Source: Micromonospora carbonacea
Lineage (GTDB): Bacteria > Actinomycetota > Actinomycetes > Mycobacteriales > Micromonosporaceae
Reading direction: 5' to 3'
DNA: 64,000 bases
Assembly: GCF_014205165.1 (NCBI RefSeq)
Contig: NZ_JACHMZ010000001.1
Coordinates: 1,214,001-1,278,000, forward strand
Part shown: positions 50,986 through 61,618 of the stretch, piece after piece
How the letters are laid out: every line of letters begins with the position of its first letter
How positions within the stretch are numbered: the stretch's first letter is position 1
Translations under genes and position numbers: made by a program
Notes under the pieces: generated by a model
The model's input: the letters and a program-made list of their open reading frames with translations, nothing else
The model's database searches: none
What the model was told of the DNA's origin: nothing

Positions 50986-53250
50986 ATGCTGGCCGACCCG
51001 CCGCCGCGTGCCCGCCCCGTCCCGGGCGCCGGCGACGACCACCGCCGCCCGGTCGCCGCCCGGGCCGTCGCCGTCGTCTGCGCGCTGCTGTTCACCGGCA
51101 CCGCGCTGTGCTGGGCGCTGGCCCACCGCCCGTGGGGGCTGGCCCAGCTCTACTTCCTCGTCGACTTCACCGACTGCGCCGTCTACGGGGCGGTGGCCTG
51201 GCTGGTCCTGCTGCGCCGGGGGCACCCGGTCGCCTGGCTGCTGGCCGTGACCGGGATCGGCGGCGGGGTCTCCGCCCTGGGCGCCCAGTACGCCGACCTG
51301 CTCCGGGTGCACCCCGAGCTGCCCGAGCTCACCTGGCTCACCTCGGCCCGGCACTGGGGCTGGGCGCCGGGCATGCTGTCGCTGATCGTGGTGCTGCCGT
51401 GGCTGGTGCGGGAGGGGCGGCTGCCGGCGCCGGCGCGGGCGGCGGTGACGACGGGCGCGGTGGTCGTGGCCGCCTTCGAACTGGGCCAGCTCACCTGGCC
51501 CGGCCCGGGTGCCACCGGCTCCACGTCGCCGCTGCCGATCCGCAGCGCCGCCTGGGCGACGCTGGTCGAGCTGGCACTGCCCGTGCTCGCCGCCCTGGTG
51601 CCGGTGCTCGGGCTGGTCGCCGCCGGTGGGCTGCTGTGGCGGCGACGGGTCGCGTCGACCACCGAACGGGTCGGGCTGGGCTGGCTCGCCGTGGGCACGG
51701 CGCTGCTCGCGGTCAGCTTCGCCCCGGTGGCGCTGCCCCCCGACCGGGCGCACCTGGTGCCGCCCTGGCTGCCGCCGACGGGCATGCTGGCCGCCCAGGC
51801 GTTCTTCCCGGCCGCCGTGCTGGCCGTCGTGCTGCGGCAGCGGCTGTGGGGGATCGAGATCGCCGTCCGCCGTACGCTGGTCTGGTTCCTGCTGACGTTC
51901 CTGCTGGTCGCCGCGTACGTCGTCGGGGTGACCACCCTGGACGCCCTGCTCCCGGCCAGCCGGGCGGTGCCCGGGGTGCTGGTCACGGCCCTCGTCGCCG
52001 CCGCCGTGCAGCCGGGCCGCTGGTGGGTGCAGCGGCGGGTGGACCGGCTCATCCACGGTGCCGCCGCCGAGCCGCTCGGGGTGGTCCGGGGCGTGGGGGA
52101 CCGGATCAGCGCCAGCGAGGACCCGGCCGACGTGCTGACCGGGGTGGCGCGGAGCCTCACCGACTCGCTGCGGCTGGGCGCATGCGGCATCGAGGTGGAC
52201 GGCCCGGAGCCCTGCACCGCCCACTGCGCCTCGACCGGGCCGGTTGGTGAGCCGCTGGTGCTGCCGCTGCGGCGGGGCGAACGGGAGGTCGGGCGGCTCA
52301 CCGCGTGGGCGCGGGCCGGCGAGCGGCTCGACGGGCGTACCCGATCGGCGCTGGTCGACCTGGCGCCCGTGGTCGCCTCGGCGGCCAGCCTGGCCGCCAC
52401 CAGCCGGGCGCTGGTGGCCTCGCGGTCCCGGCTGGCCGAGGCCCGCGACTCGGAACGCCGCAAGCTGCGCCGGGACCTGCACGACGGCCTCGGCCCCACC
52501 CTCGCCGGGGTGGCGCTCGGCCTCCAGGCGGCCCGCAACCTGCTCGGGGTCGACCCGGCCGCCGCCGGTCGGCTGCTGGACCGGCTGCGCGACGAGACGG
52601 ACCAGGGCGTCGAGCAGGTCCGTGACCTGGCCCGCGGCCTGCTGCCGCCGGTCCTCGGCGAGCGCGGGCTGGCCCCCGCCCTGCACGAGCTGGCCGGGCG
52701 GTACGACGGCTCGGGGCTGGCCGTGCAGGTGGACGCCCCGCCGCTGCCGCTGCCCGAGCCGGTGGCCACCGCCGTGTACGGCATCGTCGCCGAGGCCGTC
52801 CGCAACGCCCAACGGCATTCGGGTGCGTCGGTCTGCACGGTGCTGGTCGAGCGCGACGCCGACGGGCTCGCCGTGCGGGTCGCCGACGCCGGGCGGGGCA
52901 TCGGGGCGGGCATTGCGGCCGGGGTCGGCATGCTCTCGATGCGGGAGCGGGCCGAGGGGATCGGCGGGGTGTGCGCGGTCGGCCCGGGTCCGGACGGCGG
53001 GACGGTCGTCAGCGTGCACGTGCCCGCCGACCGGCTCCCGCCGCCCCCACCGCCCCTGGTCGGGCTCCCGGCCGGCGGTGTGCGGCCGGTGGGCGGTGCG
53101 CCGCCGGTGGACGCCGCGGTGGGCGGTGCGCCGCCGGTGGACGCTCCGCGCCTGGAGGGCGGTCGGCTGCCGGTGGACGCCGCGGTGGATGGTGCGCGGC
53201 CGGTGGGGGCCGCGTCGGGCGGGTCGGGGGTGACCGTTCGTGGGCGGTGA
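50986..53250 (+). CDS. Sensor histidine kinase with membrane-helix input domain (HisKA_3)
   Basis: 754 aa. N-terminal region with about ten hydrophobic helices in two blocks (to residue ~340), GAF-like segment (RSLTDSLRLGACGIEVDG), then ERRKLRRDLHDGLGPTLAGVALGLQAAR (phospho-His499), DETDQGVEQVRDLARGLLPPVLGERGLAPAL, and ATPase motifs AEAVRNAQRHSGAS and DAGRGIGAGIAAGVGMLSMRERAEGIGG. The C-terminal ~65 residues are an unconserved VGGAPPVDAA-type repeat tail. It overlaps the regulator gene by 11 bases. Signal unknown. Confidence 0.92.
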   Translation: MLADPPPRARPVPGAGDDHRRPVAARAVAVVCALLFTGTALCWALAHRPWGLAQLYFLVDFTDCAVYGAVAWLVLLRRGHPVAWLLAVTGIGGGVSALGAQYADLLRVHPELPELTWLTSARHWGWAPGMLSLIVVLPWLVREGRLPAPARAAVTTGAVVVAAFELGQLTWPGPGATGSTSPLPIRSAAWATLVELALPVLAALVPVLGLVAAGGLLWRRRVASTTERVGLGWLAVGTALLAVSFAPVALPPDRAHLVPPWLPPTGMLAAQAFFPAAVLAVVLRQRLWGIEIAVRRTLVWFLLTFLLVAAYVVGVTTLDALLPASRAVPGVLVTALVAAAVQPGRWWVQRRVDRLIHGAAAEPLGVVRGVGDRISASEDPADVLTGVARSLTDSLRLGACGIEVDGPEPCTAHCASTGPVGEPLVLPLRRGEREVGRLTAWARAGERLDGRTRSALVDLAPVVASAASLAATSRALVASRSRLAEARDSERRKLRRDLHDGLGPTLAGVALGLQAARNLLGVDPAAAGRLLDRLRDETDQGVEQVRDLARGLLPPVLGERGLAPALHELAGRYDGSGLAVQVDAPPLPLPEPVATAVYGIVAEAVRNAQRHSGASVCTVLVERDADGLAVRVADAGRGIGAGIAAGVGMLSMRERAEGIGGVCAVGPGPDGGTVVSVHVPADRLPPPPPPLVGLPAGGVRPVGGAPPVDAAVGGAPPVDAPRLEGGRLPVDAAVDGARPVGAASGGSGVTVRGR
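53088..53147 (+). repeat. Two tandem 30-base repeats in the kinase 3' end
   Basis: A 30-base unit beginning GGTGGGCGGTGCGCCGCC occurs at 53088-53117 and 53118-53147, encoding VGGAPPVDAA-type decapeptides; only the last bases differ. Degenerate copies continue to about 53210. Confidence 0.75.
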
Positions 53251-53902
53251 CGAGGGGGCGATCCGGGTGGTGGTCGTCGACGACCATCCCGTGTTCCGGC
53301 TCGGCATGACGGCGCTGCTGGCGTCGACGCCGGGGCTGGAGGTCGTCGGCGAGGCCGCGGACGCCGACGAGGCCCTCCAGGTCGCCGACCTCACCCGCCC
53401 GGAGGTGATCATCATGGATCTCCATCTCGGCGGCGGCCGGTCCGGCGTGGAGGCCACCCGCGAGATCGTCGGCCGGCACCCGGGGACCGGGGTGCTGGTG
53501 GTGACGATGCTGGACGACGACGACTCCGTCTTCGCCGCGCTGCGCGCCGGGGCGCGGGGCTACCTGCTCAAGGGCGCCGCGCCGGGCGAGGTGGACCGCG
53601 CCGTCCGGGCGGTGGCCAACGGGGAGGTGCTGCTCGGGCCGGTGGTGGCGAGCCGGGCGATCGGCTTCCTGGCCGGGGGCCGGGCGAGCGGCCCGACGCC
53701 CTTCCCCGGGCTGACCGACCGGGAGCGCGAGGTGCTCGACCTGGTCGCCCAGGGGCTGAGCAACCTCGTCGTCGCCCGCCGCCTGACCCTGAGCCCGAAG
53801 ACCGTCCGCAACCACCTGTCCAACGTGCTCGGCAAGCTCCAGGTCGCCGACCGCAGCCAGGCCATCCGGCGGGCCCGCGAGGCCGGCCTCGGCCAGCCCT
53901 GA
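53240..53902 (+). CDS. NarL/LuxR-type response regulator
   Basis: 220 aa, GTG start inside the kinase gene. Receiver: VVVVDDHPVFRLGM, phospho-Asp60 (VIIMDLHLGGG), VTMLDDDDSV, LLKGAAPGE; output: LTDREREVLDLVAQGLSNLVVARRLTLSPKTVRNHLSNVLGKLQVADRSQAI. Cognate partner of the preceding kinase. Targets unknown. Confidence 0.95.
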   Translation: MGGDEGAIRVVVVDDHPVFRLGMTALLASTPGLEVVGEAADADEALQVADLTRPEVIIMDLHLGGGRSGVEATREIVGRHPGTGVLVVTMLDDDDSVFAALRAGARGYLLKGAAPGEVDRAVRAVANGEVLLGPVVASRAIGFLAGGRASGPTPFPGLTDREREVLDLVAQGLSNLVVARRLTLSPKTVRNHLSNVLGKLQVADRSQAIRRAREAGLGQP

Positions 53903-54060
53903 CCCGCCCGCCCCACGGGCGTCTCCCCTGCGGCGGGTGCCACCTGCCGGGCGGGTGGTCTGTCATCCACCCGGCGCGGGCGTCGCGGGGCGGACCCCGG
54001 GCGGCCCCGGGCGGCCCCCGGGTGGCCCCGGGGCAGGTCCGGGGCGTGAGAGGGGTCCCC

Positions 54061-54099
54061 TTCTCTACCGGAGGCGTTAACAAGGGGCCCTTCCTTGCG
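54061..54099 (-). repeat. Dispersed intergenic element, inverted copy 3
   Basis: Read on the minus strand it gives GCAAGGAAGGGCCCCTTG then TTAACGCCTCCGGTAGAG, the same element as 17861-17895 and the left half of 14163-14215. It lies between the regulator gene and the luciferase-like gene, 19 bases before the latter's ATG. Confidence 0.75.
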
Positions 54100-54117
54100 A
54101 CTCCCTATGCTCGGGGG

Positions 54118-55047
54118 ATGGAACTGCGGATCTTCACCGAACCCCAGCAGGGCGCCACCTACGACCAGCTCCTCGCCGTGGCCCGCTGCGCCGAGGACGC
54201 CGGCTACGGCGCGTTCTTCCGGTCCGACCACTACCTGAAGATGGGCTCGGTCAGCGGCGACCCCGGCCCCACCGACGCCTGGACCACCCTCGCCGGCCTG
54301 GCCCGGGACACCTCCCGGATCCGGCTGGGCACGCTGATGACGGCCGCCACCTTCCGGTTCCCCGGGCCCCTCGCGATCACCGTCGCGCAGGTCGACCAGA
54401 TGAGCGGCGGGCGGGTGGAGCTGGGCATCGGCGCCGGCTGGTTCGCCGAGGAGCACAGCGCGTACGGCATCCCGTTCCCGCCGTTGGGGGAGCGGTTCGA
54501 CCGGCTGGAGGAGCAGCTCGCCGTCATCACCGGGCTCTGGGAGACCCCGGCCGGTGAGACCTTCGACTTCGCCGGGCGCTACTACCCGGTGCAGGGTTCG
54601 CCGGCCCTGCCGAAGCCGGTGCAGCAGCCGCGCCCGCCGATCCTGCTCGGCGGGAAGGGGCCGAAGCGCACGCCGCGCCTCGCGGCCCGGTACGCCGACG
54701 AGTTCAACCTGCCGTTCGTCTCGGTTGAGGAGACGGCCGCGCAGTTCGAGCGGGTCCGGGCCGCGTGCGCGGAGATCGGCCGGGACCCGGCCGGGATGAA
54801 CTGGTCCAACGCCCTGGTGCTGTGCTGCGGGCGGGACGAGGCGGAGGTGCGGCGGCGGGCCGAGCGGATCGGGCGGGAGCCGGCCGAGCTGCGCGAGAAC
54901 GGCCTCGCTGGCACCCCCGCCGAGGTCGTCGACACGATCGGCCGGTTTGCCGAGATCGGCAGCGGCCGGATCTACCTCCAGGTTCTCGACCTGGCCGACC
55001 TGGACCACGTCGAGCTGGTGGCCGCCGAGGTGATGCCCCAGCTCTAG
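54118..55047 (+). CDS. Luciferase-like (probably F420-dependent) oxidoreductase
   Basis: 309 aa from ATG 54118 (CGGGGG just before); the longer frame translates the dispersed repeat and is rejected. LLM fold: LRIFTEPQQGATYDQLLAVARCAEDAGYGAFFRSDHYLKMG, TLMTAATFRFPGPLAITVAQVDQMSGGRVELGIGAGWF, RPPILLGGKGPKRTPRLAARYADEFN, and AGTPAEVVDTIGRFAEIG. The RSDHY and GIGAGW signatures fit the F420-dependent TIGR03560-like group. Reduces or oxidises an unknown substrate with deazaflavin. Confidence 0.9.
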   Translation: MELRIFTEPQQGATYDQLLAVARCAEDAGYGAFFRSDHYLKMGSVSGDPGPTDAWTTLAGLARDTSRIRLGTLMTAATFRFPGPLAITVAQVDQMSGGRVELGIGAGWFAEEHSAYGIPFPPLGERFDRLEEQLAVITGLWETPAGETFDFAGRYYPVQGSPALPKPVQQPRPPILLGGKGPKRTPRLAARYADEFNLPFVSVEETAAQFERVRAACAEIGRDPAGMNWSNALVLCCGRDEAEVRRRAERIGREPAELRENGLAGTPAEVVDTIGRFAEIGSGRIYLQVLDLADLDHVELVAAEVMPQL

Positions 55048-55175
55048 CGGCCACCCGGCGGGGACCCGGCCCCCGGCGGGGGACCCGGCCGTCGGCGCGA
55101 GTTCGCCGGATCCGCTGACACCGGGGCCCCGCTGATGGAACCTGCGAGGGGAGCTTCGGGCGGAGGTGGGGGCGC

Positions 55176-56801
55176 GTGGGCCGCAGGCAGGTCTGGCTGC
55201 TCGTCCTCACCGGCCTGTTCCCCACCGTCGAGGCCGTCGTGCTCGTGGCGATGGGCTTCGTGGCCGCCGAGGGGCTCGCGCCGCAGACCGGCGCGGTCTG
55301 GCCGTACGACACCTACCACGACCTGCGGTGGATGTTCGTCTACCACCAGTCGTGGCCGGAGTTCCTGACGACGTTCTGGCTGGTGGTGCTGGCCCGCACC
55401 GGTTACCACGTCCTCATGGTGCGGCTGGCGTGGCCGGACGGGATGCCGATGCCGTCGGTGCCCTGGATGCTCCGGCGGGGCTTCGTCCTCGTCGTGGTGG
55501 TCACGGTCGTCGTCGCGCCGTGGGCGGTGATCTCGGTGGCCGCGTCGGTGGTGGCGTTGTCCTGGGTGCTGCTCGCGTCCCTGCTGCCGATGTTCCTGAT
55601 CGCCCCGTTCATGCAGCGGGCCGCCATGGTCCGGGTGTGGTGGGGCGGGCTGCCGTCGGTCCGGCTGGTCGGCTGGTCGCTGCTGAACCTGGTGGCGCTC
55701 ACGGTGGCCGGCGCGGTGGCGTGGAGCGTGCCGAGCTGGTGGACGGTGCTGGTGGCCGCCGTGGCGGGCGTGGTGAACGGGCTGCTGTGGATCCGGATCC
55801 TCCGGGTGGCCCTGCTCGCGCCGCCGCCGAGGTGGGCCCGGGTGCCCGTGACGCCGTTCGTGGTGCTGGTCGCGTTCACCGTGCCGGTGCTGATCCCGCT
55901 GGCGGTGGACGCGGTGCCGGCCAGCCTGCGGGCCGAGCGGGTGCTGCTCGACCGGCCGCTGCCACCGGAGATCACCCAGGCGGTGGTGGTGCTGGCCGGC
56001 TACGGCTCCGCGTACGGGGGCGTGCGGCCGGACGACCCGAGGGTGGAGTGGTTCTCCTACCGGGGGCTGGGCCCCGACGGTGAGCCCCTGCCCTACGGGC
56101 CGACGGACACCACGATCTCGATGGCCGAGAGCGTGGAGCTGCTCGCCGCGCAGGTGGAGCGGCTGCACCGGCGTACCGGACGGAAGGTGGCCCTGGTCGG
56201 GGAGAGCGAGGGGGCGCTCGTGGCCCGCACCTACCTCGCCCGGCGGCCCCATCCGGCGGTCGACGCGCTGGTCATGTTCAGCCCGCTGGTCGGGGCCGGT
56301 CGGGCCTACTATCCGCCGCCGGGCGCGCGCCGGGGGTGGGGCCTGGTCACCGGCTGGTACCTGCGGGCCCTCTTCGAACCCGTCCGCCTCACCGGCGGGC
56401 CCGGCAAGGGGCCGGACGAGCCGTTCATCCGGTCGCTGCTCGACGACGCGCCGTTCTACCGCAACCGGTTCATGTGCCCGGTGCCCGGCGTGCGGATGGT
56501 CGCCTTCCTGCCGTACACGACGGCCGCCGAGGCGCCGCCGGGCGACTACACCGGCATCCCGGTCTTCCAGACCGTGGGCGTGCACGGCGGCCTGCTCGAC
56601 CGGACGCAGGTCCGGGACAACCTGGTCGCCTTCCTCGCGGGCGCGCCGGTGCAGCGGACCCGGCCCGAGTACACGCTGATCCAGCGGCTCACCGCCGGCT
56701 GGCAGGCGCCGCCGCTGGACATCTCGGCCAATCCGGCGTGGGCGGACGTCCGGGAGCCGGATCCGGCGTTCACCGGCCGGGTCTGCGTGCCGGGCCGGTG
56801 A
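55176..56801 (+). CDS. Membrane protein with C-terminal alpha/beta-hydrolase domain
   Basis: 541 aa, GTG behind GGAGGTGGGG. The first ~250 residues hold six or seven membrane helices (VWLLVLTGLFPTVEAVVLVAMGF, RGFVLVVVVTVVVAPWAVISVAASVVALSWVLLASLLPMFLI, etc.). The rest is an alpha/beta-hydrolase-like domain: VVVLAGYGSAYG, then the nucleophile elbow VALVGESEGALVARTYLARRP (Ser in GESEG), VMFSPLVGAGRAYYPP, and TVGVHGGLLDRTQVRDNLVAFL with a candidate His. A membrane-tethered esterase or lipase is suggested; I know no characterised protein with this build. Confidence 0.75.
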   Translation: MGRRQVWLLVLTGLFPTVEAVVLVAMGFVAAEGLAPQTGAVWPYDTYHDLRWMFVYHQSWPEFLTTFWLVVLARTGYHVLMVRLAWPDGMPMPSVPWMLRRGFVLVVVVTVVVAPWAVISVAASVVALSWVLLASLLPMFLIAPFMQRAAMVRVWWGGLPSVRLVGWSLLNLVALTVAGAVAWSVPSWWTVLVAAVAGVVNGLLWIRILRVALLAPPPRWARVPVTPFVVLVAFTVPVLIPLAVDAVPASLRAERVLLDRPLPPEITQAVVVLAGYGSAYGGVRPDDPRVEWFSYRGLGPDGEPLPYGPTDTTISMAESVELLAAQVERLHRRTGRKVALVGESEGALVARTYLARRPHPAVDALVMFSPLVGAGRAYYPPPGARRGWGLVTGWYLRALFEPVRLTGGPGKGPDEPFIRSLLDDAPFYRNRFMCPVPGVRMVAFLPYTTAAEAPPGDYTGIPVFQTVGVHGGLLDRTQVRDNLVAFLAGAPVQRTRPEYTLIQRLTAGWQAPPLDISANPAWADVREPDPAFTGRVCVPGR

Positions 56802-56890
56802 CCGGCGGGGGCGTCCGGGCGGGTCTGCCTGCCCGGCCGGTGACCGACAGGAGCGCCGGGTCGGGCCCGGCCGGTGGGGGCCCGCGCGGG

Positions 56891-57331
56891 TCACAGCGGC
56901 GGCGGGCCGCACACCTTCCAGCCGCCGTCCTGCTTCCTGAGGTGGAACTGCACCTCCCTGCTCGGGTGGCCCGGGTAGGTGACCTCGGCGGTCACGACGT
57001 ACTGCGTGGGGGCGTCGCTGCTCCGCCGGACGGCGAGGTCGGTGATGCGGAACCCGGTCGGGTCGACGATCACGCCGGCGGTGGCGTCCCAGCCCGCCCG
57101 GGACCGCCCGCGCCGGTCGGCCGCGCAGAGCAGGTCGTACGCCGCGCCGTTGTCGCCCCGCACGGCGGCGTCGAGGTACGCCTCGCCGGCGGCGCGCATG
57201 CCCGGCTCGTCCGCCTTGTCCTTGCGCTGGAGATAGAAGCCGCTGATCGGCGTGCCGCAGCAGACCAGCGCGGCGACGACGAAGAGCGCGATCTCGAATC
57301 CCCGGGTGGACATGTTCGCCTCGTCGGCCAT
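56891..57331 (-). CDS. Small single-helix membrane protein, unknown
   Basis: 146 aa from ATG 57331 (MADEANMSTRGFEIAL...). One N-terminal helix (FEIALFVVAALVCCGTPISGFYL), then an extracytoplasmic domain with MRAAGEAYLDAAVRGDNGAAYDLLCAADRRG and EVQFHLRKQDGGWKVCGPPPL, which looks like the NTF2-like/DUF4878 fold used by small actinobacterial lipoproteins. Two Cys (LLCAAD, KVCGPP) may form a disulfide. TACCCT shortly upstream could be a -10 giving a short leader. Function unknown. Confidence 0.7.
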   Translation of the reverse strand: MADEANMSTRGFEIALFVVAALVCCGTPISGFYLQRKDKADEPGMRAAGEAYLDAAVRGDNGAAYDLLCAADRRGRSRAGWDATAGVIVDPTGFRITDLAVRRSSDAPTQYVVTAEVTYPGHPSREVQFHLRKQDGGWKVCGPPPL

Positions 57332-57400
57332 GACCGCGAGGGTAGGGACGCCCGGCAACGCCCCGGCTTCGGGCGGCGAGGGCGGCGGTGGCGCTGCCCC

Positions 57401-59240
<1,840 letters not shown>

Positions 59241-59314
59241 CCCCTTCCCGGCACCTGCCGCACAGGCGGTCCGGGCAGGGGATTGCCCGCCCGGGTCGGC
59301 GCGACGACGATGAT

Positions 59315-59324
59315 ATCGATCGAT
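59315..59324 (+). promoter_or_regulatory. ATCGATCGAT palindrome upstream of the polyester hydrolase
   Basis: A 10-base perfect palindrome (within GATATCGATCGATG) in the 155-base gap before the hydrolase gene, 72 bases from its ATG; the only AT-richer spot there. Possible operator or promoter core; no -35/-10 pair is clear. Confidence 0.3.
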
Positions 59325-59395
59325 GTGTCTCGTCGACCGGCCCGGGGCGGTCTCACGCGCCGGGCCGCCCGCCCCGCACCCGCAGGAGCCCGGCC

Positions 59396-60310
59396 ATGCC
59401 GCTGCCGTCCCGCCCGTCCTCCCGCCGTCCGTCCCGCCCCCGGCCCGGACCGCGTCGCCGCTGGCGCCCGGTCGCCCTCACGGCGCTGCTCGCCCTCACG
59501 GTCGGCCACGCCGCCCCGGCCCGCGCCGCCGACAACCCCTACGAGCGCGGCCCCGCCCCGACCGTCGCCAGCATCGAGGCGCCCCGTGGGCCGTTCGCCG
59601 TCGCCGATGCCGCCGTCGCGCCGTCCGCCGTCACCGGCTTCGGCGGCGGGACCATGTGGTATCCGACGAGCACGGCCGAGGGCACGTTCGGCGCGGTCGC
59701 GATCGCGCCCGGCTACAAGGCGGGCAAGGCCACCATCGCCTGGCTTGGCCCCCGCCTGGCCTCCCAGGGTTTCGTCGTCCTCACCATCGACACCCTCACG
59801 CCCGACGACCCGCCGGACAGCCGGGGCACCCAACTCCTCGCGGCGCTCGACTACCTCGTCGGCGCGAGCGTCGTCCGCAACCGCATCGACCACAACCGGC
59901 TCGCCGTCATGGGCCACTCCCTGGGCGGCGGCGGCAGCCTGTCGGCGGCGAACACCCGGCCCACGCTCCAGGCGGCGATCTCGCTGACCGGCTGGCACAC
60001 CACCAAGAACTGGCCCGGCGTACGCGTGCCGACGTTCATCGTGGGCGCGGAGGACGACGAGGTGGCCCCCGTCGCCCTGCACTCCGAGCTGTTCTACTCC
60101 ACCCTGCCGGCGACCCTGGACAAGGCGTACCTGGAGCTGGACGGCGCGACCCACGCCACCCCGACCGCGCCGAACGTGACCATCGCGAAGTACGGCATCT
60201 CGTGGCTGAAGCGCTTCGTCGACGACGACACCCGTTACGAGCAGTTCCTCTGCCCCGCCCCGAGTGACGCCACCATCGAGGAGTACCGCGACACCTGCCC
60301 GCACTCCTGA
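59396..60310 (+). CDS. Secreted polyester hydrolase (cutinase/PET-hydrolase type I-like)
   Basis: 304 aa, ATG seven bases after AGGAG. Arg-rich signal peptide ([29 protein letters not shown]), mature start at [12 protein letters not shown], matching the NPYERGP start of Thermobifida cutinases. Triad: Ser175 (MGHSLGGGG), Asp221 (GAEDDEVAP), His253 (DGATHATP); the Ser-Asp and Asp-His spacings of 46 and 32 equal those of TfCut2 (130/176/208). Oxyanion/aromatic residues are present in [24 protein letters not shown] and [11 protein letters not shown]. Two Cys at the end ([14 protein letters not shown]) fit the conserved disulfide. The Met after Ser is Leu here. Probably hydrolyses cutin-like polyesters; PET activity is possible but unproven. 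Confidence 0.92.
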   Translation: MPLPSRPSSRRPSRPRPGPRRRWRPVALTALLALTVGHAAPARAADNPYERGPAPTVASIEAPRGPFAVADAAVAPSAVTGFGGGTMWYPTSTAEGTFGAVAIAPGYKAGKATIAWLGPRLASQGFVVLTIDTLTPDDPPDSRGTQLLAALDYLVGASVVRNRIDHNRLAVMGHSLGGGGSLSAANTRPTLQAAISLTGWHTTKNWPGVRVPTFIVGAEDDEVAPVALHSELFYSTLPATLDKAYLELDGATHATPTAPNVTIAKYGISWLKRFVDDDTRYEQFLCPAPSDATIEEYRDTCPHS

Positions 60311-60383
60311 CCCGCCCGCTCAGCACCCGCCCGCTCAGGCGCCCGCCCGCTCAGGCGCCCGCCCGCTCAGGCGCCCGCCCGCG
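60310..60383 (+). repeat. Tandem 16-base repeats over the 3' end of the site-2 protease gene
   Basis: The unit CGCCCGCCCGCTCAGG recurs about four times (two exact copies at 60340-60355 and 60356-60371, diverged copies at the edges). On the minus strand each unit carries a TGA, so the repeat follows and duplicates the stop of the protease gene. Confidence 0.75.
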
Positions 60384-61509
60384 TCGCCTGGTCGCGGAGG
60401 TTGCCGCGCTGCACCGCCCGGCTGATGTCGCTGGGCGAGACGATGCCGACCAGCCGCCCGCCGGCCACCACCAGCGCCCGGCCGTCGGCGCACTCGCTGA
60501 GCCGGGGCAGCAGGTCGGTGAGCTGCTCGTCCGGGTCGGCCAGCACGAGCTGGTCGGCCCGGCAGGCCACCTCGGCCAGCCTGGTCGCCGACCGGGCCTC
60601 GGCCGGGATGCCGCGTACCCGGTCGAGGGTGACCAGGCCGACCGGCCGCCCGTCGTCGGTCAGCGGCAGCGCCGAGTGCCGGTACGCGAAGAGGTAGTGG
60701 TCGACGAAGTCGGCCACGGTCATGTCGCCCGACGCGGTCTGCGGCTGCGGGGTCATCACGTCGGCGACCCGCACCCCGCGCAGCGCGCTGCCCAGCCGGG
60801 CCTGCCGTTCCTCCATCCCGGCGGCCCCGATCAGGAACCAGCCGATCAGCGCCAGCCACAGCCCGCCGACCCCGGCCCCGCGCAGGAACTGCCACAGGCC
60901 CAGCCCGATCAGCAGCGCGCCGAGGACCCAGCCCGCGCGGGCCGCCACCACCGACGCCCGCGTCCGGTCGCCGGTGGCCTTCCACACGGCGGCCCGCAGC
61001 AGCCGGCCCCCGTCCAGCGGGGCGGCCGGCAGCACGTTGAAGACCGCCAGCAGGACGTTGATGCCGGCCAGCCAGGCCAGCGCGCCGAGCAGTAGCCCGT
61101 GCACCCCGGCCAGGGCCAGCAGCGCGGCGACGCCGCCGAAGAACACGCCGACGATCAGGCTGACCAGCGGCCCGACGCCGGCGATGCGCAGCTCCGCCCC
61201 CGGGTCGCGGGCCTCCCCGCGCAGCTCGGCGACCCCGCCGAACAGCCACAGGGTGATCCCGGAGACCTCCAGCCCGTTGCGCTTGGCGACCACGGCGTGC
61301 GACACCTCGTGGGCGAGCAGCCCGAGGAAGAACACCACCGCCGCGCTCAGCCCCGCGAGCACGTACGCCCAGGTCGGCCTGTCCGGGTATGACCGGGGGA
61401 ACTGGCTGCCCGCCAGCCCCCAGGCGATCAGCCCGAAGATGACCAGGACGCTCCAGTTGACCCCGACGGGTACGCCCGCGATCCGGCCGATCCGGAAACT
61501 CGCCCTCAT
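60367..61509 (-). CDS. Site-2 protease family (M50) membrane peptidase with CBS domains
   Basis: 380 aa from ATG 61509 (MRASFRIGRIAGVPVGVNWS). Six helices; zinc motif LLAHEVSHAVVAK (His67-Glu68-x2-His71) and third ligand in NVLPAAPLDGGRLL. Two CBS domains fill the C-terminal third (VADVMTPQPQTASGDMTVADFV; DGRALVVAGGRLVGIVSPSDISRAV). Actinobacterial proteins of this build cut membrane-bound regulators inside the bilayer, with the CBS pair sensing nucleotides. Longer upstream frame rejected because the stated start opens directly with the conserved GRIAGVPVGVNWS. Confidence 0.92.
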   Translation of the reverse strand: MRASFRIGRIAGVPVGVNWSVLVIFGLIAWGLAGSQFPRSYPDRPTWAYVLAGLSAAVVFFLGLLAHEVSHAVVAKRNGLEVSGITLWLFGGVAELRGEARDPGAELRIAGVGPLVSLIVGVFFGGVAALLALAGVHGLLLGALAWLAGINVLLAVFNVLPAAPLDGGRLLRAAVWKATGDRTRASVVAARAGWVLGALLIGLGLWQFLRGAGVGGLWLALIGWFLIGAAGMEERQARLGSALRGVRVADVMTPQPQTASGDMTVADFVDHYLFAYRHSALPLTDDGRPVGLVTLDRVRGIPAEARSATRLAEVACRADQLVLADPDEQLTDLLPRLSECADGRALVVAGGRLVGIVSPSDISRAVQRGNLRDQATRAGA

Positions 61510-61618
61510 CTGCCCGTCATACCCCGCGAGACACCGCCCATGCCAGGGCCGACGGCCCCCTTGTCCGAATGCCGGCGGGGCGGCGCCAGGGTTGACCCGG
61601 CCGGGAATAGTGGCAAAC

